Made by a program: the position numbers and the translations under genes | Source: an uncultured Clostridia bacterium | Lineage (GTDB): Bacteria > Bacillota > Clostridia > Christensenellales > CAG-917 | Reading direction: 5' to 3' | NCBI GenBank assembly: GCA_944332995.1 | Contig: CALVKR010000007.1 | Location: 20,781-84,780, forward strand | Length of the DNA: 64,000 nt | Shown: positions 52,494 to 61,359 of the stretch, piece by piece | Numbering within the stretch: the first letter of the stretch is position 1 | Layout of the letters: each line of letters opens with the position of its first letter | Notes under the pieces: model-generated | Database searches by the model: none | Seen by the model: only the letters and a program-made list of their open reading frames with translations | Told to the model about the DNA's origin: nothing

Positions 52494-53767
52494 TTTTCCT
52501 CCGAAAAACGAATGGCAACGCTGTTTGCGTGCGCCGTAAGCCCCTCAGATTGCGCAAAAGAAATAACGTCGTCTTTTACCTGTCTTAAAGCGTCCTCGCT
52601 ATAATAAATATACGACGAGCGTTTTACATAGTCAAGTGCGTTGAGCGGCGAGGAAAATTTTGCCGTTCCCGACGTGGGAAGGGTGTGATTGGGTCCTGCA
52701 TAGTAGTCGCCGAGCGGTTCGGGCGTGTTGTATCCCATAAATATCGAGCCTGCGTGTTTGACTTCACAAAGATAATCGAACGGATTTGCCACCATGAGCT
52801 CGAGGTGTTCGGGCGCAATTTCGTTTGCTATCTCCACGCCTTTCTTTAAATCGCTCACCACTATTATTTTGCTCATATTGTCAACCGAAGCCCTCGCTAT
52901 CTCTTTTCTTGACAGTTTGTTTAACTGAACCTCGATTTGAGATTGCACGCTCTTGGCAAGGTTGGGACTGTCCGTTATAAGCACGGCGCTGGCAAGACGG
53001 TCGTGTTCTGCCTGCGACAGAAGGTCTGCCGCCACCACCTCCGGTTTTGCGCCGCTGTCGGCTATTACCAAAATCTCGCTCGGTCCCGCTATCATATCTA
53101 TAGCGACTTTACCGTAAACCATCTTCTTTGCCGTTGCAACGTATATGTTGCCGGGGCCCGTGATTTTATCGACGGCGGGCACGCTCTCCGTTCCGTAAGC
53201 AAGGGCGGCCACCGCACCTGCTCCGCCGATTTTGAATATTCTGTCGACGCCTGCCACCTTGGCTGCGTATAACACTTCGGGAAGTATCGTCTTGTCCTTT
53301 CTCGGAGGCGTGACCATTATTATCTCGCCGACGCCGGCTATCTTGGCAGGAACGGCGTTCATGAGCACCGTGGACGGATAGCAAGCCGTGCCACCGGGAA
53401 CGTAAATTCCCACCCTGTCGAGCGGGGTGACTTTTTGTCCCAACACTATGCCGTTTCCCTTTTTTATCTCAAATCCCTTTTCAAGTTGTCTCGAGTGGAA
53501 TTCCGCTATATTTTCAGCCGCCTGTTTTATCGTCTTTTTCAGCTTAGTGTCGACAAGTTTTTCCGCCTCGTCCATTTCCTCGGCGGTAACCTCTAAGGTG
53601 TCGAGTTTCACGTTGTCGAATTTTTCGGCAAACTCGAAAAGCGCCTTATCCTTTTCTTTGATGACTTTATCTATTATCTGCGATACCGTCTTTTCATATT
53701 CGCTCGTGTCGCAAAGCGGACGGTCGAATACGTTTGCGGTGTCCTTTTCGTCAAAAATCTTTATCAT
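52490..53767 (-). CDS. hisD: histidinol dehydrogenase
   Basis: 425 residues. VGIYVPGGTACYPSTVLMNA, KITGPGNIYVATAKKMVYGK and IDMIAGPSEILVIAD, then the zinc-site region LLSQAEHD and the C-terminal APEHLELM ... NHTLPTSGTA. It performs the last two oxidations of histidine synthesis. Confidence 0.97.
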   Translation of the reverse strand: MIKIFDEKDTANVFDRPLCDTSEYEKTVSQIIDKVIKEKDKALFEFAEKFDNVKLDTLEVTAEEMDEAEKLVDTKLKKTIKQAAENIAEFHSRQLEKGFEIKKGNGIVLGQKVTPLDRVGIYVPGGTACYPSTVLMNAVPAKIAGVGEIIMVTPPRKDKTILPEVLYAAKVAGVDRIFKIGGAGAVAALAYGTESVPAVDKITGPGNIYVATAKKMVYGKVAIDMIAGPSEILVIADSGAKPEVVAADLLSQAEHDRLASAVLITDSPNLAKSVQSQIEVQLNKLSRKEIARASVDNMSKIIVVSDLKKGVEIANEIAPEHLELMVANPFDYLCEVKHAGSIFMGYNTPEPLGDYYAGPNHTLPTSGTAKFSSPLNALDYVKRSSYIYYSEDALRQVKDDVISFAQSEGLTAHANSVAIRFSEEK

Positions 53768-54372
53768 TTCAATCTCTCCTTAATCGTGTCTACCTCGTCC
53801 TTTTTAAACTTATAACTTGCCTTGTTGGCTATAAGACGGGTGGATATATAGCAGATATCCGCTATGACCGAAAGGTCGTTTTCTTTTAAAGTTTTGCCCG
53901 TTTCGACGATATCCACTATCACGTCGCTCATTCCGAGTATGGGCGCAAGCTCTATCGAGCCGTGCAGTTTGATAAGCTCTATCTGCCTGTTCTGTTTTTC
54001 GTAGTAGTCTTTTGCAATGTTTATAAACTTTGTCGCCACTTTGAGAGTTGACGATTTATCGTCGACGTATCCGTTTTTGGCGGCAACCGCCATTTTGCAT
54101 TTACCCATATCGAGGTCGAGGATTTCGTAAACGTCGGGCTTGTATTCAAGCAGGATATCCTTTCCCACGACGCCGATGTCGGCGGCTCCCTTTTCGACGT
54201 ATATCGCCACGTCTGACGGCTTTACCCAGAAATAGGAAACGGAGCCGTCGTCGGACGTGAAAACGAGTTTTCTCGTATCGGACAGAATATCCTTTGAAGC
54301 ATACCCTGCCGAGGCAAGTCTTTGATATACCTTTTCGCCCAGCCTGCCTTTAGGCAACGCTATGTTAATCAT
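53764..54372 (-). CDS. hisG: ATP phosphoribosyltransferase, short form
   Basis: 202 residues, lacking the C-terminal regulatory domain, so it needs HisZ. INIALPKGRLGEKVYQRLAS, KPSDVAIYVEKGAADIGVVG and a phosphoribosyl-binding segment SDVIVDIVETGKTLKENDL. It catalyses the first committed step and is feedback-controlled through HisZ, which overlaps it by 8 bp. Confidence 0.97.
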   Translation of the reverse strand: MINIALPKGRLGEKVYQRLASAGYASKDILSDTRKLVFTSDDGSVSYFWVKPSDVAIYVEKGAADIGVVGKDILLEYKPDVYEILDLDMGKCKMAVAAKNGYVDDKSSTLKVATKFINIAKDYYEKQNRQIELIKLHGSIELAPILGMSDVIVDIVETGKTLKENDLSVIADICYISTRLIANKASYKFKKDEVDTIKERLK

Positions 54373-55480
54373 TTTTCACCTCCGTAAGTTTGCCGTCGTC
54401 ATAGCGGTAAATCTTGTCTATGGCTACGTCTTTAGGCATGTTTCTCGCTATGCGGACTCTCTCGCCCTTTGCCCTCAATTTCTGCGCCGCTCCGAACACG
54501 CCCTTGGTATCGCCGTCGGAAAGTATGACGGTTATAGCCTTGGGAGCAGAATGCCTCACGTTTGCGGCGTCTCCGACGTAAACGGCAAAACCGAGTGCGC
54601 CTATATCTTTTTTCATTTTATAAGCCAAAGCGTCATAGCGGCCGCCTTTTAAAACCGCCTTGGGCATTTCGGCAATGTATCCGCAAAACACGATATCGGT
54701 ATAATAATTAAAATCGCTTTCCACCGAAAAGTCAATCCTTATCTTTTCGATATCTTTTCCGCCCTTTAGCACGTCAAACAGTTCGCTCATTTCCTCGTAT
54801 GCCTTTTGCATTTCGTCGGTTACGATAAGTTTTTTCATTTTTTCGAGTGCCGCTACCGGTTTGTCGCTTATCGATATAAGCGTTTTAAACGCCGAGGCAA
54901 ATTCGTCGCTTATCATATTTTGCGAAACGAGGTTGTCAACCTCATGCAAATTTTTGTCCTTTAAAAATTTTGTGAGCGTGCGCCTTAAGCTCATATCTAT
55001 GCCGTAGCCGTCAAACATTCCCTTGACAAACGAAATATTTGATATATCCAACACAAAATCGTCCGAAAGCGCAGAGAGCGAATTGAGTGCCATGACGACG
55101 ATTTCCGCTATCGACGCCCTGTCGACGTTGCCGAGCATCTCGACGCCTGCCTGGCTTATCTCTTTAAAGGATTTCGTTTCCTTATCGTAGCGGTAAACCT
55201 TTTCGATATAAAACACCTTTTCGCTGTTGATTTTGGTGGCGTTTGTGTTTTTGAGTATACTGAGCGTTACGTCGGGACGAAGCGCAAGCATTTTGCCGTC
55301 GCCCGACAAAAAGGTGATAACGTTGCCGTTAGACAAAAAATCCTTGTTTTCGCCGTATAAGCTGTATTCCTCAAATTTAGTCATGTTATATCTGACGTAT
55401 CCGAAACTTTGAAAAAGCTCACCCAAAATGACGGATATTTTTTCTTCGCTGGTTAAACTGTCCGTTTTAATCGTTTGCAT
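54365..55480 (-). CDS. hisZ: ATP phosphoribosyltransferase regulatory subunit
   Basis: 371 residues, a class II histidyl-tRNA synthetase paralogue without the HIGH-equivalent function. LALRPDVTLSIL (motif 2 region), FYIEKVYRYDKETKSFKEIS, QAGVEMLG, and VLKGGRYDALAYKM. I choose ATG 55480, with GAGAGGAG 6 nt upstream, over the TTG at 55501. It starts inside the 3' end of yerC. Confidence 0.93.
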   Translation of the reverse strand: MQTIKTDSLTSEEKISVILGELFQSFGYVRYNMTKFEEYSLYGENKDFLSNGNVITFLSGDGKMLALRPDVTLSILKNTNATKINSEKVFYIEKVYRYDKETKSFKEISQAGVEMLGNVDRASIAEIVVMALNSLSALSDDFVLDISNISFVKGMFDGYGIDMSLRRTLTKFLKDKNLHEVDNLVSQNMISDEFASAFKTLISISDKPVAALEKMKKLIVTDEMQKAYEEMSELFDVLKGGKDIEKIRIDFSVESDFNYYTDIVFCGYIAEMPKAVLKGGRYDALAYKMKKDIGALGFAVYVGDAANVRHSAPKAITVILSDGDTKGVFGAAQKLRAKGERVRIARNMPKDVAIDKIYRYDDGKLTEVKND

Positions 55481-55760
55481 TGCCGTCTCCTCTCTTAACA
55501 AATTTTGCGTAACCGCCGCTTCCGTGGCTTACGCATCTCGATACTCTCGATAAAGTCGCAGACGATATTTCCGTTTGGGAAATAATCTGCGAATACGTAT
55601 GCCCTTCAAGCAGAAGTCTTGCCGCCTTTACTCTCCCTGCCATTTGCTCGATTTCGTTGAACGTGCAAAGGTCGGAAAGCAAAAGCCGACAGTCCTCTTT
55701 AGTTTTTAACCTCAAAAGACATTCATAAAGTTCGTCGCACGTTTCGCTATGCTTTTCCAT
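55467..55760 (-). CDS. yerC: YerC/YecD-type TrpR-family repressor, probable histidine operon regulator
   Basis: 97 residues. TrpR-like helical fold with LRLKTKEDCRLLLSDLCTFN, EIEQMAGRVKAARLLLEGHT and YSQIISQTEISSATLSRVSR, the helix-turn-helix with the family ISSATLSRV recognition helix. It is the first gene of the operon, overlapping hisZ by 14 bp. YerC-type proteins are reported as histidine regulators in Gram-positive bacteria (HisR). An inverted repeat in its own promoter is the likely operator, so autoregulation is inferred. Confidence 0.9.
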   Translation of the reverse strand: MEKHSETCDELYECLLRLKTKEDCRLLLSDLCTFNEIEQMAGRVKAARLLLEGHTYSQIISQTEISSATLSRVSRCVSHGSGGYAKFVKRGDGNAND

Positions 55761-55782
55761 ACTACCTCCGTATTACCTCTAT

Positions 55783-55811
55783 ATAATACTTTATCACGCT
55801 AAAGTTGTAAA
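55783..55811 (-). promoter_or_regulatory. his operon promoter with embedded operator candidate
   Basis: Minus strand TTTACA (complement of 55806-55811), a 17-bp spacer, TATTAT (complement of 55783-55788). The inverted repeat ACTTTA-N6-TAAAGT at 55788-55805 fills the spacer exactly, where a bound repressor would block RNA polymerase. Confidence 0.75.
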
Positions 55812-55880
55812 GCATTTTTTAACATTTTCTTTAAATAATTTCGCTAAACGGATTTGCCTGCCTATACACCTATGCAAATT

Positions 55881-55919
55881 AAAAAGCCCGACAGCGAAAA
55901 AAATTTTCACCGGGGCTGT
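55881..55919 (-). terminator. terminator of the lipoprotein gene
   Basis: Minus strand AGCCC(C)G/CGGGCT with a long loop and a TTTTT tract, about 65 bp after the lipoprotein stop. It separates that gene from the his promoter. Confidence 0.65.
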
Positions 55920-55981
55920 TTTGTGCTTTATGCGCGGGGCAGAGCGCACACGGCATAACTTACAATATTTTATCCGAAAAA

Positions 55982-57577
55982 TCAAGCGTTTAAATCCTTG
56001 CCCGTTTTAAACTCGGTAACGACAAACACGAGCTCGTCCTCTCCTCCGTCGTTTATCCTTTCTATCTTAAGACAGAGGTTTAACGAGGTATCGACAAAGT
56101 AGCGCATATAATCCGTTTCAAACACGCTTACGCTCCTGCCTGCCACGGTATCTTGGCGGACGAAGAACAACATCTCGCCCGTGTTGCGGTGTGCGGAAAA
56201 TCTCTCGGAAAAATCGGGCATTTCAAAGCTGTCGTAAATCGGGCTGGCGCAGTATCCGTCCTTGCCGTCGATTTTGACTATAGCTCCGTTCTGCCACAGA
56301 CTGAACACCCAATCGTCACCCTTTGCCGTATACGGATATGCTCCGCTCTTGGCATAGTCGATAAAAGTTATCTGATAATCGTTATTGGAGTTTTCCACCG
56401 CCTGAGAGTCTATCGACGGCGATATCCTCTCGAGCGTGACTTTGAGCTGCGTGCCGTCAAAAGCAAATTCGCCTAAGATAAGTTTGAATCTCAGATATGC
56501 GGTGAAGGTGTCGTTAGATTTTATATCCTGCCACACCGGCATCGCCGTGCCGTCGATATACAGAGTATCCTGCCACCTCGAGATTGCCTGCGAACTGACC
56601 AGCGAATTGATATAGCTTACCGCCTGCGACTTGGTAATATCCGAAAACACTATCTCGCAAACGGTGGCGTAGTCGCTCGAGCTCAAAGAATAGTTATCCG
56701 AAACTCTGTAGGAATACGAAACGTTCATGCCCGACGGTTTGGCGAGTAAGTCTTCGTAGCCTGCCAGCTTCAGGTATGCGCCTATCCAATCGTATTCGCC
56801 CACGTTGAATTTCACGGGCGAAAGTATATTCTTTTGATAATCGAGCCCCGTTGCGCTTGAAACAAACTGTTTCCATGCGGTTTCGCTTCCGAATCTGTCC
56901 ACCTTATACCTGACGGTATAATGATTATCCGCCTCGGCGTTCGTTTCAATGACGACGTTTAAAAGCCCGTAAGACTTGCCCACGTCGTATTTATTGAGCT
57001 CTATATATCTGTCAAAAGCGTTTCTCTGCTCATAGGTCGTTTCAAAATAGTCTATCGATATTGTGACTACCGTGTTTGCAGTATAAGTCGTATCCGACGT
57101 CACCTTGGGCGCATTGAACGCCTTGCCGTCAAACAGAGGCGCATTCCACAGCGACGTGGGCAGATTTGTGACGGTGTATTCGTAAGGAATGCTGATAAAA
57201 AGCGAACTGCCGTCCGACGAGCTGCTTTGTCTGAGTTTGATTTCCGTATCGTCTTTCGTATATACGGTTTCCGCTCCGCTTGCCGTCCTTTCGTATCCCT
57301 TTTCGTAAAGGTCGTCGCCCAGCCTCGTCTTTTCTTTGCCCGCCGCCGTCATTTCGTCAAACGTAAATTCAAATTTTCTGTATCCGTCGGCATAGCTGTC
57401 GGACACCTTGAGATAATCCTGCGGCTCGAGAAGGTCTGTCGGCAACTGCGACATGGGATATTTGAGCGTGGGAGTTTTTCCCCCGTCCGTGCCCGATTCG
57501 TTGCAGGCGGAAAGCGCAAAAAGCGACGCCGCCGTCAAAACTATTAAAAATACCAAAATTATTTTATTTCTTTTCAT
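55982..57577 (-). CDS. hypothetical lipoprotein, large
   Basis: 531 residues. Signal peptide MKRNKIILVFLIVLTAASLF and lipobox ALSAC with Cys near 25, then a linker and several beta-rich repeats of about 100 residues each (SYADGYRKFEFTFDEMTAAG; TVVTISIDYFETTYEQRNAF; YATVCEIVFSDITKSQAVSY; aromatic-rich). Three segments share a 'T-hydrophobic-x-F ... A(V)xYIxxL' look, suggesting internal duplication. No enzyme motif. Surface-exposed, function unknown. Confidence 0.78.
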   Translation of the reverse strand: MKRNKIILVFLIVLTAASLFALSACNESGTDGGKTPTLKYPMSQLPTDLLEPQDYLKVSDSYADGYRKFEFTFDEMTAAGKEKTRLGDDLYEKGYERTASGAETVYTKDDTEIKLRQSSSSDGSSLFISIPYEYTVTNLPTSLWNAPLFDGKAFNAPKVTSDTTYTANTVVTISIDYFETTYEQRNAFDRYIELNKYDVGKSYGLLNVVIETNAEADNHYTVRYKVDRFGSETAWKQFVSSATGLDYQKNILSPVKFNVGEYDWIGAYLKLAGYEDLLAKPSGMNVSYSYRVSDNYSLSSSDYATVCEIVFSDITKSQAVSYINSLVSSQAISRWQDTLYIDGTAMPVWQDIKSNDTFTAYLRFKLILGEFAFDGTQLKVTLERISPSIDSQAVENSNNDYQITFIDYAKSGAYPYTAKGDDWVFSLWQNGAIVKIDGKDGYCASPIYDSFEMPDFSERFSAHRNTGEMLFFVRQDTVAGRSVSVFETDYMRYFVDTSLNLCLKIERINDGGEDELVFVVTEFKTGKDLNA

Positions 57578-57776
57578 TCTCTTAAGTTTTATTCCCTCGA
57601 GGAGTGATTTTTATTCCCTTTGAGCGTTTCGGATATGCTCTTATAATACCGCATTTTAATTAACAAAGCGTTAAATTTTGACCGCACTTTATAGGAGAGC
57701 ATATGATTTTGCGTTCACTCTCTTTCGTGTTTTCTCTTTTTGTGCGTTTCAATCTTTATTTGCCCGTCTCCCAAGC

Positions 57777-59615
57777 TTATATATCTTCGCCGTTTTCTTT
57801 CGTGTGCGTAGCGCACTCGGCGCTTACATTCTCCCCGGAGTTTTCTTTAAAGGCGTTCGCACTCACGTCATGGCTTTCGTCCGAGCCCTTCTCCGTCGAT
57901 GCTGAAACGCCTTCCGCTCTGCCTGCGTCCGATTTCATATCTTCCGAACAGGAGTTATTTAGACTATCCGCTCTAACCTTGTTTTTATATTTTTTCTTTT
58001 TAGGACGTTTGATGCCAAACATCTCTCTTGCATTTTCCACACCCATATCGGCGGCTTCCTTATAGGTATAGTTTTTGCACAGATACTCCATTTCCTTTTT
58101 AGTCTGTTCTATATCGTATACGAGCGCCTTGACGATATAAGTCTGTCCCGCCCTTATAACTCGGTCGCCTGCCTTATCCGTTGAATATACCTCGTTGCCG
58201 CCGTCGTCCGTTTTAATGACCGCCGAGATAGTGCAGCCGTATGGCCACAAAATATCCTTGACCTGCCTGCCCTCGACAAATGAACCTTTTTCGACAATAG
58301 TGTTAAACTCGTATACCTGCTTATGTCCTTTGTCTTTATTGACATCTTTGTAGGCGTCATGCAATGCCTTTTCGTATAACGGCTCGATTTTGAGCATCTC
58401 AACAATCAGATAAGCAATTAAAACGCTTATTGCCGTCGCCAGAAATCCACTTGAAAAATGGCCTGTCATCTCAACAATCAACAGTATTGCGGTTATCGGA
58501 GCTCGCATAACCGCACCCATAAAAGCGGTCATGGTTATCAAGACGACAGTCTGATAATAATCGGCAGGCAGCCCCATTTCAATGGACATCTTGCCCAAAA
58601 GTCCGCCGAGCAACGCTCCTATCGTAAGGACGGGAACAAACATTCCGCCCATCGCTCCGGAGTTCGCCGTCAGAATGAGCATCACTATCCTTACGAAAAA
58701 CAATATCAACAGTATCTGCCACGTGAAATCGAGTTCGAGTACCTTGTCGATTATCGCATTACCTCCGCCGATTGCGTCCACCATAAGCAAGCCGACTACG
58801 CCCGTGAGTAAAAATATAAAAAGTATCCTCACCACCGTCGGAAGCTTTTTGAGCTTCTCCGACCTGAACTTAGTCGCAAGCGCAAACAGCTTGTTGAACA
58901 GTGCTGCGATAAGTCCAGATATAACACCCATGATAAGCAGCACCCAATAGTTTTCAAAGGGCAAAAAGACGCTTTCGACTCCACTGAAGAAAAATTGTGC
59001 ATTGCCTACCGCAGAATCCAAAAGCCCGCTGACTACGCTCGCAAAAATAACGCTTGACAGTGCCGTCATCAAAAGCATCGGAGATATCCTTTTGTGCGCT
59101 TCCTCAAGCGTATAAATAATTCCCGACAGCGGAGCTCCGAACGCTACCGCAAATCCTGCCGCCGCTCCGCCAGTAATGTTGTATCTTTTCCATGCGGGAC
59201 TGCTGCTGTCTAAAAAGTGCCCTAAGTCGTTGGTAGCCTGACCTATCGCTCCGCCCAGTTGCACGGACGGTCCTTCCGCTCCGAAAGTCAATCCTCCGAG
59301 ATAGGAAACAAAACTGCTTGCAACCGTGCCGAATATCGTGCGAGGCCATTTGTATTTGAGCATTCCGCGCATTGCACCCTCGGCGTTGGATATGCTGTTG
59401 GTCCTCAGCTCCGGGATAAATTTGTTCATCAGCGCCGAAAGAAGCGCAAGCACGATAAGTCCGCAAAACAGCAACGGTATGAACGTGGGATTCGCCCTAA
59501 ACCAGCTGTATATGCTTGACGATTCCCCCTCGATATACGAGGCGCACCATTTAAAGCCCCACACCACTACACCCGTTATTATGCCCGTTATCGAACCGAA
59601 CACAAGAATGGGCAA
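57777..59615 (-). CDS. ClC-family chloride/anion transporter with C-terminal TrkA-C-like domain
   Basis: At least 612 residues. ClC core to about residue 440: GGLTFGAEGPSVQLGGAIGQ with the gating Glu, AFGAPLSGIIYTLEEAHKRI with the proton Glu, and NSGAMGGMFVPVLTIGALLG. The usual GSGIP chloride-binding motif is replaced by NSISN (before AEGAMRG), so ion selectivity is uncertain. Residues about 450-530 form a TrkA-C-like regulatory domain (VVEKGSFVEGRQVKDIL type); the last 80 residues are a charged tail. The only standard in-frame start is a TTG without an SD. A more natural start is ACG at 59670-59672 behind AAGGTGG (631 residues). Confidence 0.88.
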   Translation of the reverse strand: MPILVFGSITGIITGVVVWGFKWCASYIEGESSSIYSWFRANPTFIPLLFCGLIVLALLSALMNKFIPELRTNSISNAEGAMRGMLKYKWPRTIFGTVASSFVSYLGGLTFGAEGPSVQLGGAIGQATNDLGHFLDSSSPAWKRYNITGGAAAGFAVAFGAPLSGIIYTLEEAHKRISPMLLMTALSSVIFASVVSGLLDSAVGNAQFFFSGVESVFLPFENYWVLLIMGVISGLIAALFNKLFALATKFRSEKLKKLPTVVRILFIFLLTGVVGLLMVDAIGGGNAIIDKVLELDFTWQILLILFFVRIVMLILTANSGAMGGMFVPVLTIGALLGGLLGKMSIEMGLPADYYQTVVLITMTAFMGAVMRAPITAILLIVEMTGHFSSGFLATAISVLIAYLIVEMLKIEPLYEKALHDAYKDVNKDKGHKQVYEFNTIVEKGSFVEGRQVKDILWPYGCTISAVIKTDDGGNEVYSTDKAGDRVIRAGQTYIVKALVYDIEQTKKEMEYLCKNYTYKEAADMGVENAREMFGIKRPKKKKYKNKVRADSLNNSCSEDMKSDAGRAEGVSASTEKGSDESHDVSANAFKENSGENVSAECATHTKENGEDI

Positions 59616-59829
59616 TAACGTCGTGCGAATATACGTTTTTGTTAAACTGTCTTTGCTCTTTAACGTTTTCGTAAGCCCACCTTCTTGTTTTATACTGCGT
59701 ATTTTATTTTTATTTATGCCCTGTCCAAAACGCCTTTTATCTGCCGTTTTAAATAAGGTATTTTCAGCGTTATAGTTTATCGCTCGATTTACAAGGTTTT
59801 GCTTCCCCCCTCGCCCTCAATTGTTCTTT

Positions 59830-60131
59830 ATGTTTAGTCGCTTTAGCTCTAAAACGCATTGCATTCAGTGCAACAATCCCCAAACCGTGCATTAAGCGAA
59901 TTGCTTACCCTCGGCTCTGGCAAGACAGTTATCACCGCCTCCGTCCGCTCGCTCTGCCCCTCACCATTTAGCGTGTCTTTATGTTTAGTCGCTTTAGCTC
60001 TAAAACGCTTTACATTCAGTGCAACAATCCTCAAACCGTGCATTAAGCGAATTGCTTACCCTCGGCTCGGGCAAGACAGTTATCACCGCCTCCGTCCGCT
60101 CGCTCTGCCCTCGCCATTTAGCGTGTCTTTA
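59830..60131. repeat. two-copy direct tandem repeat, period about 151 bp
   Basis: Copies start at 59831 (TGTTTAGTCGCTTTAGCTCT) and 59982 with only about six differences; a third copy begins at 60132 but diverges after 4-5 bases. No ORF in the repeat has an SD or family likeness. Confidence 0.9.
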
Positions 60132-60292
60132 TGCTTAAAATTCATTCGTTAAGCCATATTATATAATAGGTTATATAGATATATCTATTTATAATATATT
60201 ATATAAAATAAGCCTATTTTCCGTTTTAGTCAAGCGTTTGCCCCGATTGACGCCCCTTTAAAAGCCCAAAAAAATATCCCCTCTTATAGCGC

Positions 60293-60321
60293 TTGACACC
60301 GATTTTATTTCGTGCTATCAT
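60293..60321 (+). promoter_or_regulatory. tRNA-Ser promoter
   Basis: TTGACA 60293-60298, a 17-bp spacer, TATCAT 60316-60321, 35 bp before the tRNA. Confidence 0.8.
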
Positions 60322-60356
60322 AACAAAGTCAAAAATATAAACGCTAAATTCAGCAA

Positions 60357-60448
60357 GGAGAAATACCCAAGTGGCTGAAGGGGCTCCCCTGCTAAGGGAG
60401 TAGTACGGGTTGACCGTAGCTCGGGTTCAAATCCCGATTTCTCCGCCA
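60357..60448 (+). tRNA. tRNA-Ser (anticodon GCT)
   Basis: 92 nt including CCA. Acceptor GGAGAAA/TTTCTCC, anticodon stem CTCCC/GGGAG with loop CTGCTAA (GCT), a long variable arm (TAGTACGGGTTGACCGTAG), and T arm CGGG-TTCAAAT-CCCG. Reads AGC/AGU. Confidence 0.96.
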
Positions 60449-60451
60449 GAC

Positions 60452-60492
60452 AAATCCTAAATCGAACACCTGAATTCGGTTTAGGATTTTTT
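60452..60492 (+). terminator. tRNA-Ser terminator
   Basis: AAATCCTAAA/TTTAGGATTT with an inner TCGAA/TTCG, ending in six T, 4 nt after the tRNA. Confidence 0.88.
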
Positions 60493-60962
60493 CTTACCTC
60501 CAATACGGTATTTTGCTTAAAAACAAGCAGTTTTGAGCCGATTTTACACTTTTGACGGGGGTTCGAATAAAAGCGGTAAAATCCTGTCCAAAAGGTTGCG
60601 CTTCGAAACCGCCTAAAACAATAACGGATTACTCTTCTCCCCTATTATCTTTAGATTATCCGGTCAAATTTTTTGTTAGCCATTCCTTAGCCATTGCTTA
60701 CCTTTTCCATTATCTTTTACCTCCGAAATTTGATTGCCTTTCGGCAGGCAAAAGGGAGCATATGACGGTAAAAGGAATGTGTCTTTATTATTTGTATGGG
60801 AAAGTCAGCGGGCAAAAGAAAAATCCTTGCTTTTTTGTCTTTTAATTCGGACGTTTACGCAAGGATTTTACGACCGTTTACTTTCCCGAGGAGTATGCGA
60901 GAATATGCCCACGAATGGCAATGTTCGGAGAATAACAAGCACAATACCGTATGACAAAATGT

Positions 60963-61070
60963 AAAAAGGCTGTATTAAGGAAAACTACGAGAGAGCGAAA
61001 AAGCGGAAGATTTCGCAAGCGGTTCAGCGCGAAACTCCGCTTCGCTCTCGCTTTCCGTTCAGCCTTTTAG
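60963..61070. repeat. long nested inverted repeat
   Basis: AAAAGGCTG ... CAGCCTTTT outer arms enclose GAGAGCG..AAGCGGA..TTTCGC and GCGAAA..TCCGCTT..CGCTCTC, so about 100 nt can fold into one long hairpin with small internal loops. The wording (AGCGAAGCG, TTCGC) resembles the palindromic modules near tRNA-Pro. Confidence 0.75.
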
Positions 61071-61080
61071 TTTGTGTTAC

Positions 61081-61138
61081 GGCGTGTGCTTGTCTGGCGG
61101 AGCGAAGCGACGCCACTTGTCTATGACAAGCACACGCC
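61081..61138. repeat. 14-bp perfect inverted repeat with inner hairpin
   Basis: GGCGTGTGCTTGTC (61081-61094) and its exact complement GACAAGCACACGCC (61125-61138). The 30-nt centre contains TGGCG/CGCCA, giving a nested cruciform. Confidence 0.88.
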
Positions 61139-61173
61139 ACAGTGCCAAATTACAATTAGTACAAAAAAAATCA

Positions 61174-61202
61174 TTGTGTTTTTAGGTTGCATACGTTATA
61201 AT
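61174..61202 (+). promoter_or_regulatory. promoter of the BspA-like gene
   Basis: TTGTGT 61174-61179, a 17-bp spacer, TATAAT 61197-61202; leader of about 150 nt. Confidence 0.62.
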
Positions 61203-61359
61203 ATTTTCACAACATAGTTTAATATTTGCTCGAAACTAGGCATTTATTTTTATGAAAATGTATGCCATTCATCCACTGCGATAAGTATAAACAGTTTTGC
61301 TGTTGCGGGTTAATATTTTCGCATTATCCACGAACAAATTATTTTACGAGGTAAAAATC

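Larger units (their letters stand above)
59616..60356. other. clc-tRNA-Ser intergenic region
   Basis: 741 bp without a supported gene. It holds the upstream in-frame extension and probable promoter of clc (TTGGAC-16-TAAAAT on the minus strand near 59698-59728), the 151-bp tandem duplication, an AT-only palindromic stretch (60155-60210) and the tRNA-Ser promoter. ORFs overlapping the duplication are repeat artefacts. Confidence 0.6.
60493..61196. other. non-coding or decayed region after tRNA-Ser
   Basis: About 700 bp with no convincing gene. Two overlapping ORFs (60552-60845, 60734-60964) lack SD sequences and any family likeness; they may be gene debris. An inverted repeat AAATCCTTGC/GCAAGGATTT spans 60822-60866. 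Larger inverted repeats follow at 60963-61138 and are listed separately. Confidence 0.5.

Noticed and set aside
59849..60152. ORFs within the 151-bp tandem repeat
   Set aside because: Each simply contains the duplicated non-coding unit; no start signals.
60318..60503. 61-residue minus-strand ORF over tRNA-Ser
   Set aside because: It is the reverse complement of the tRNA and its terminator, a common false call.
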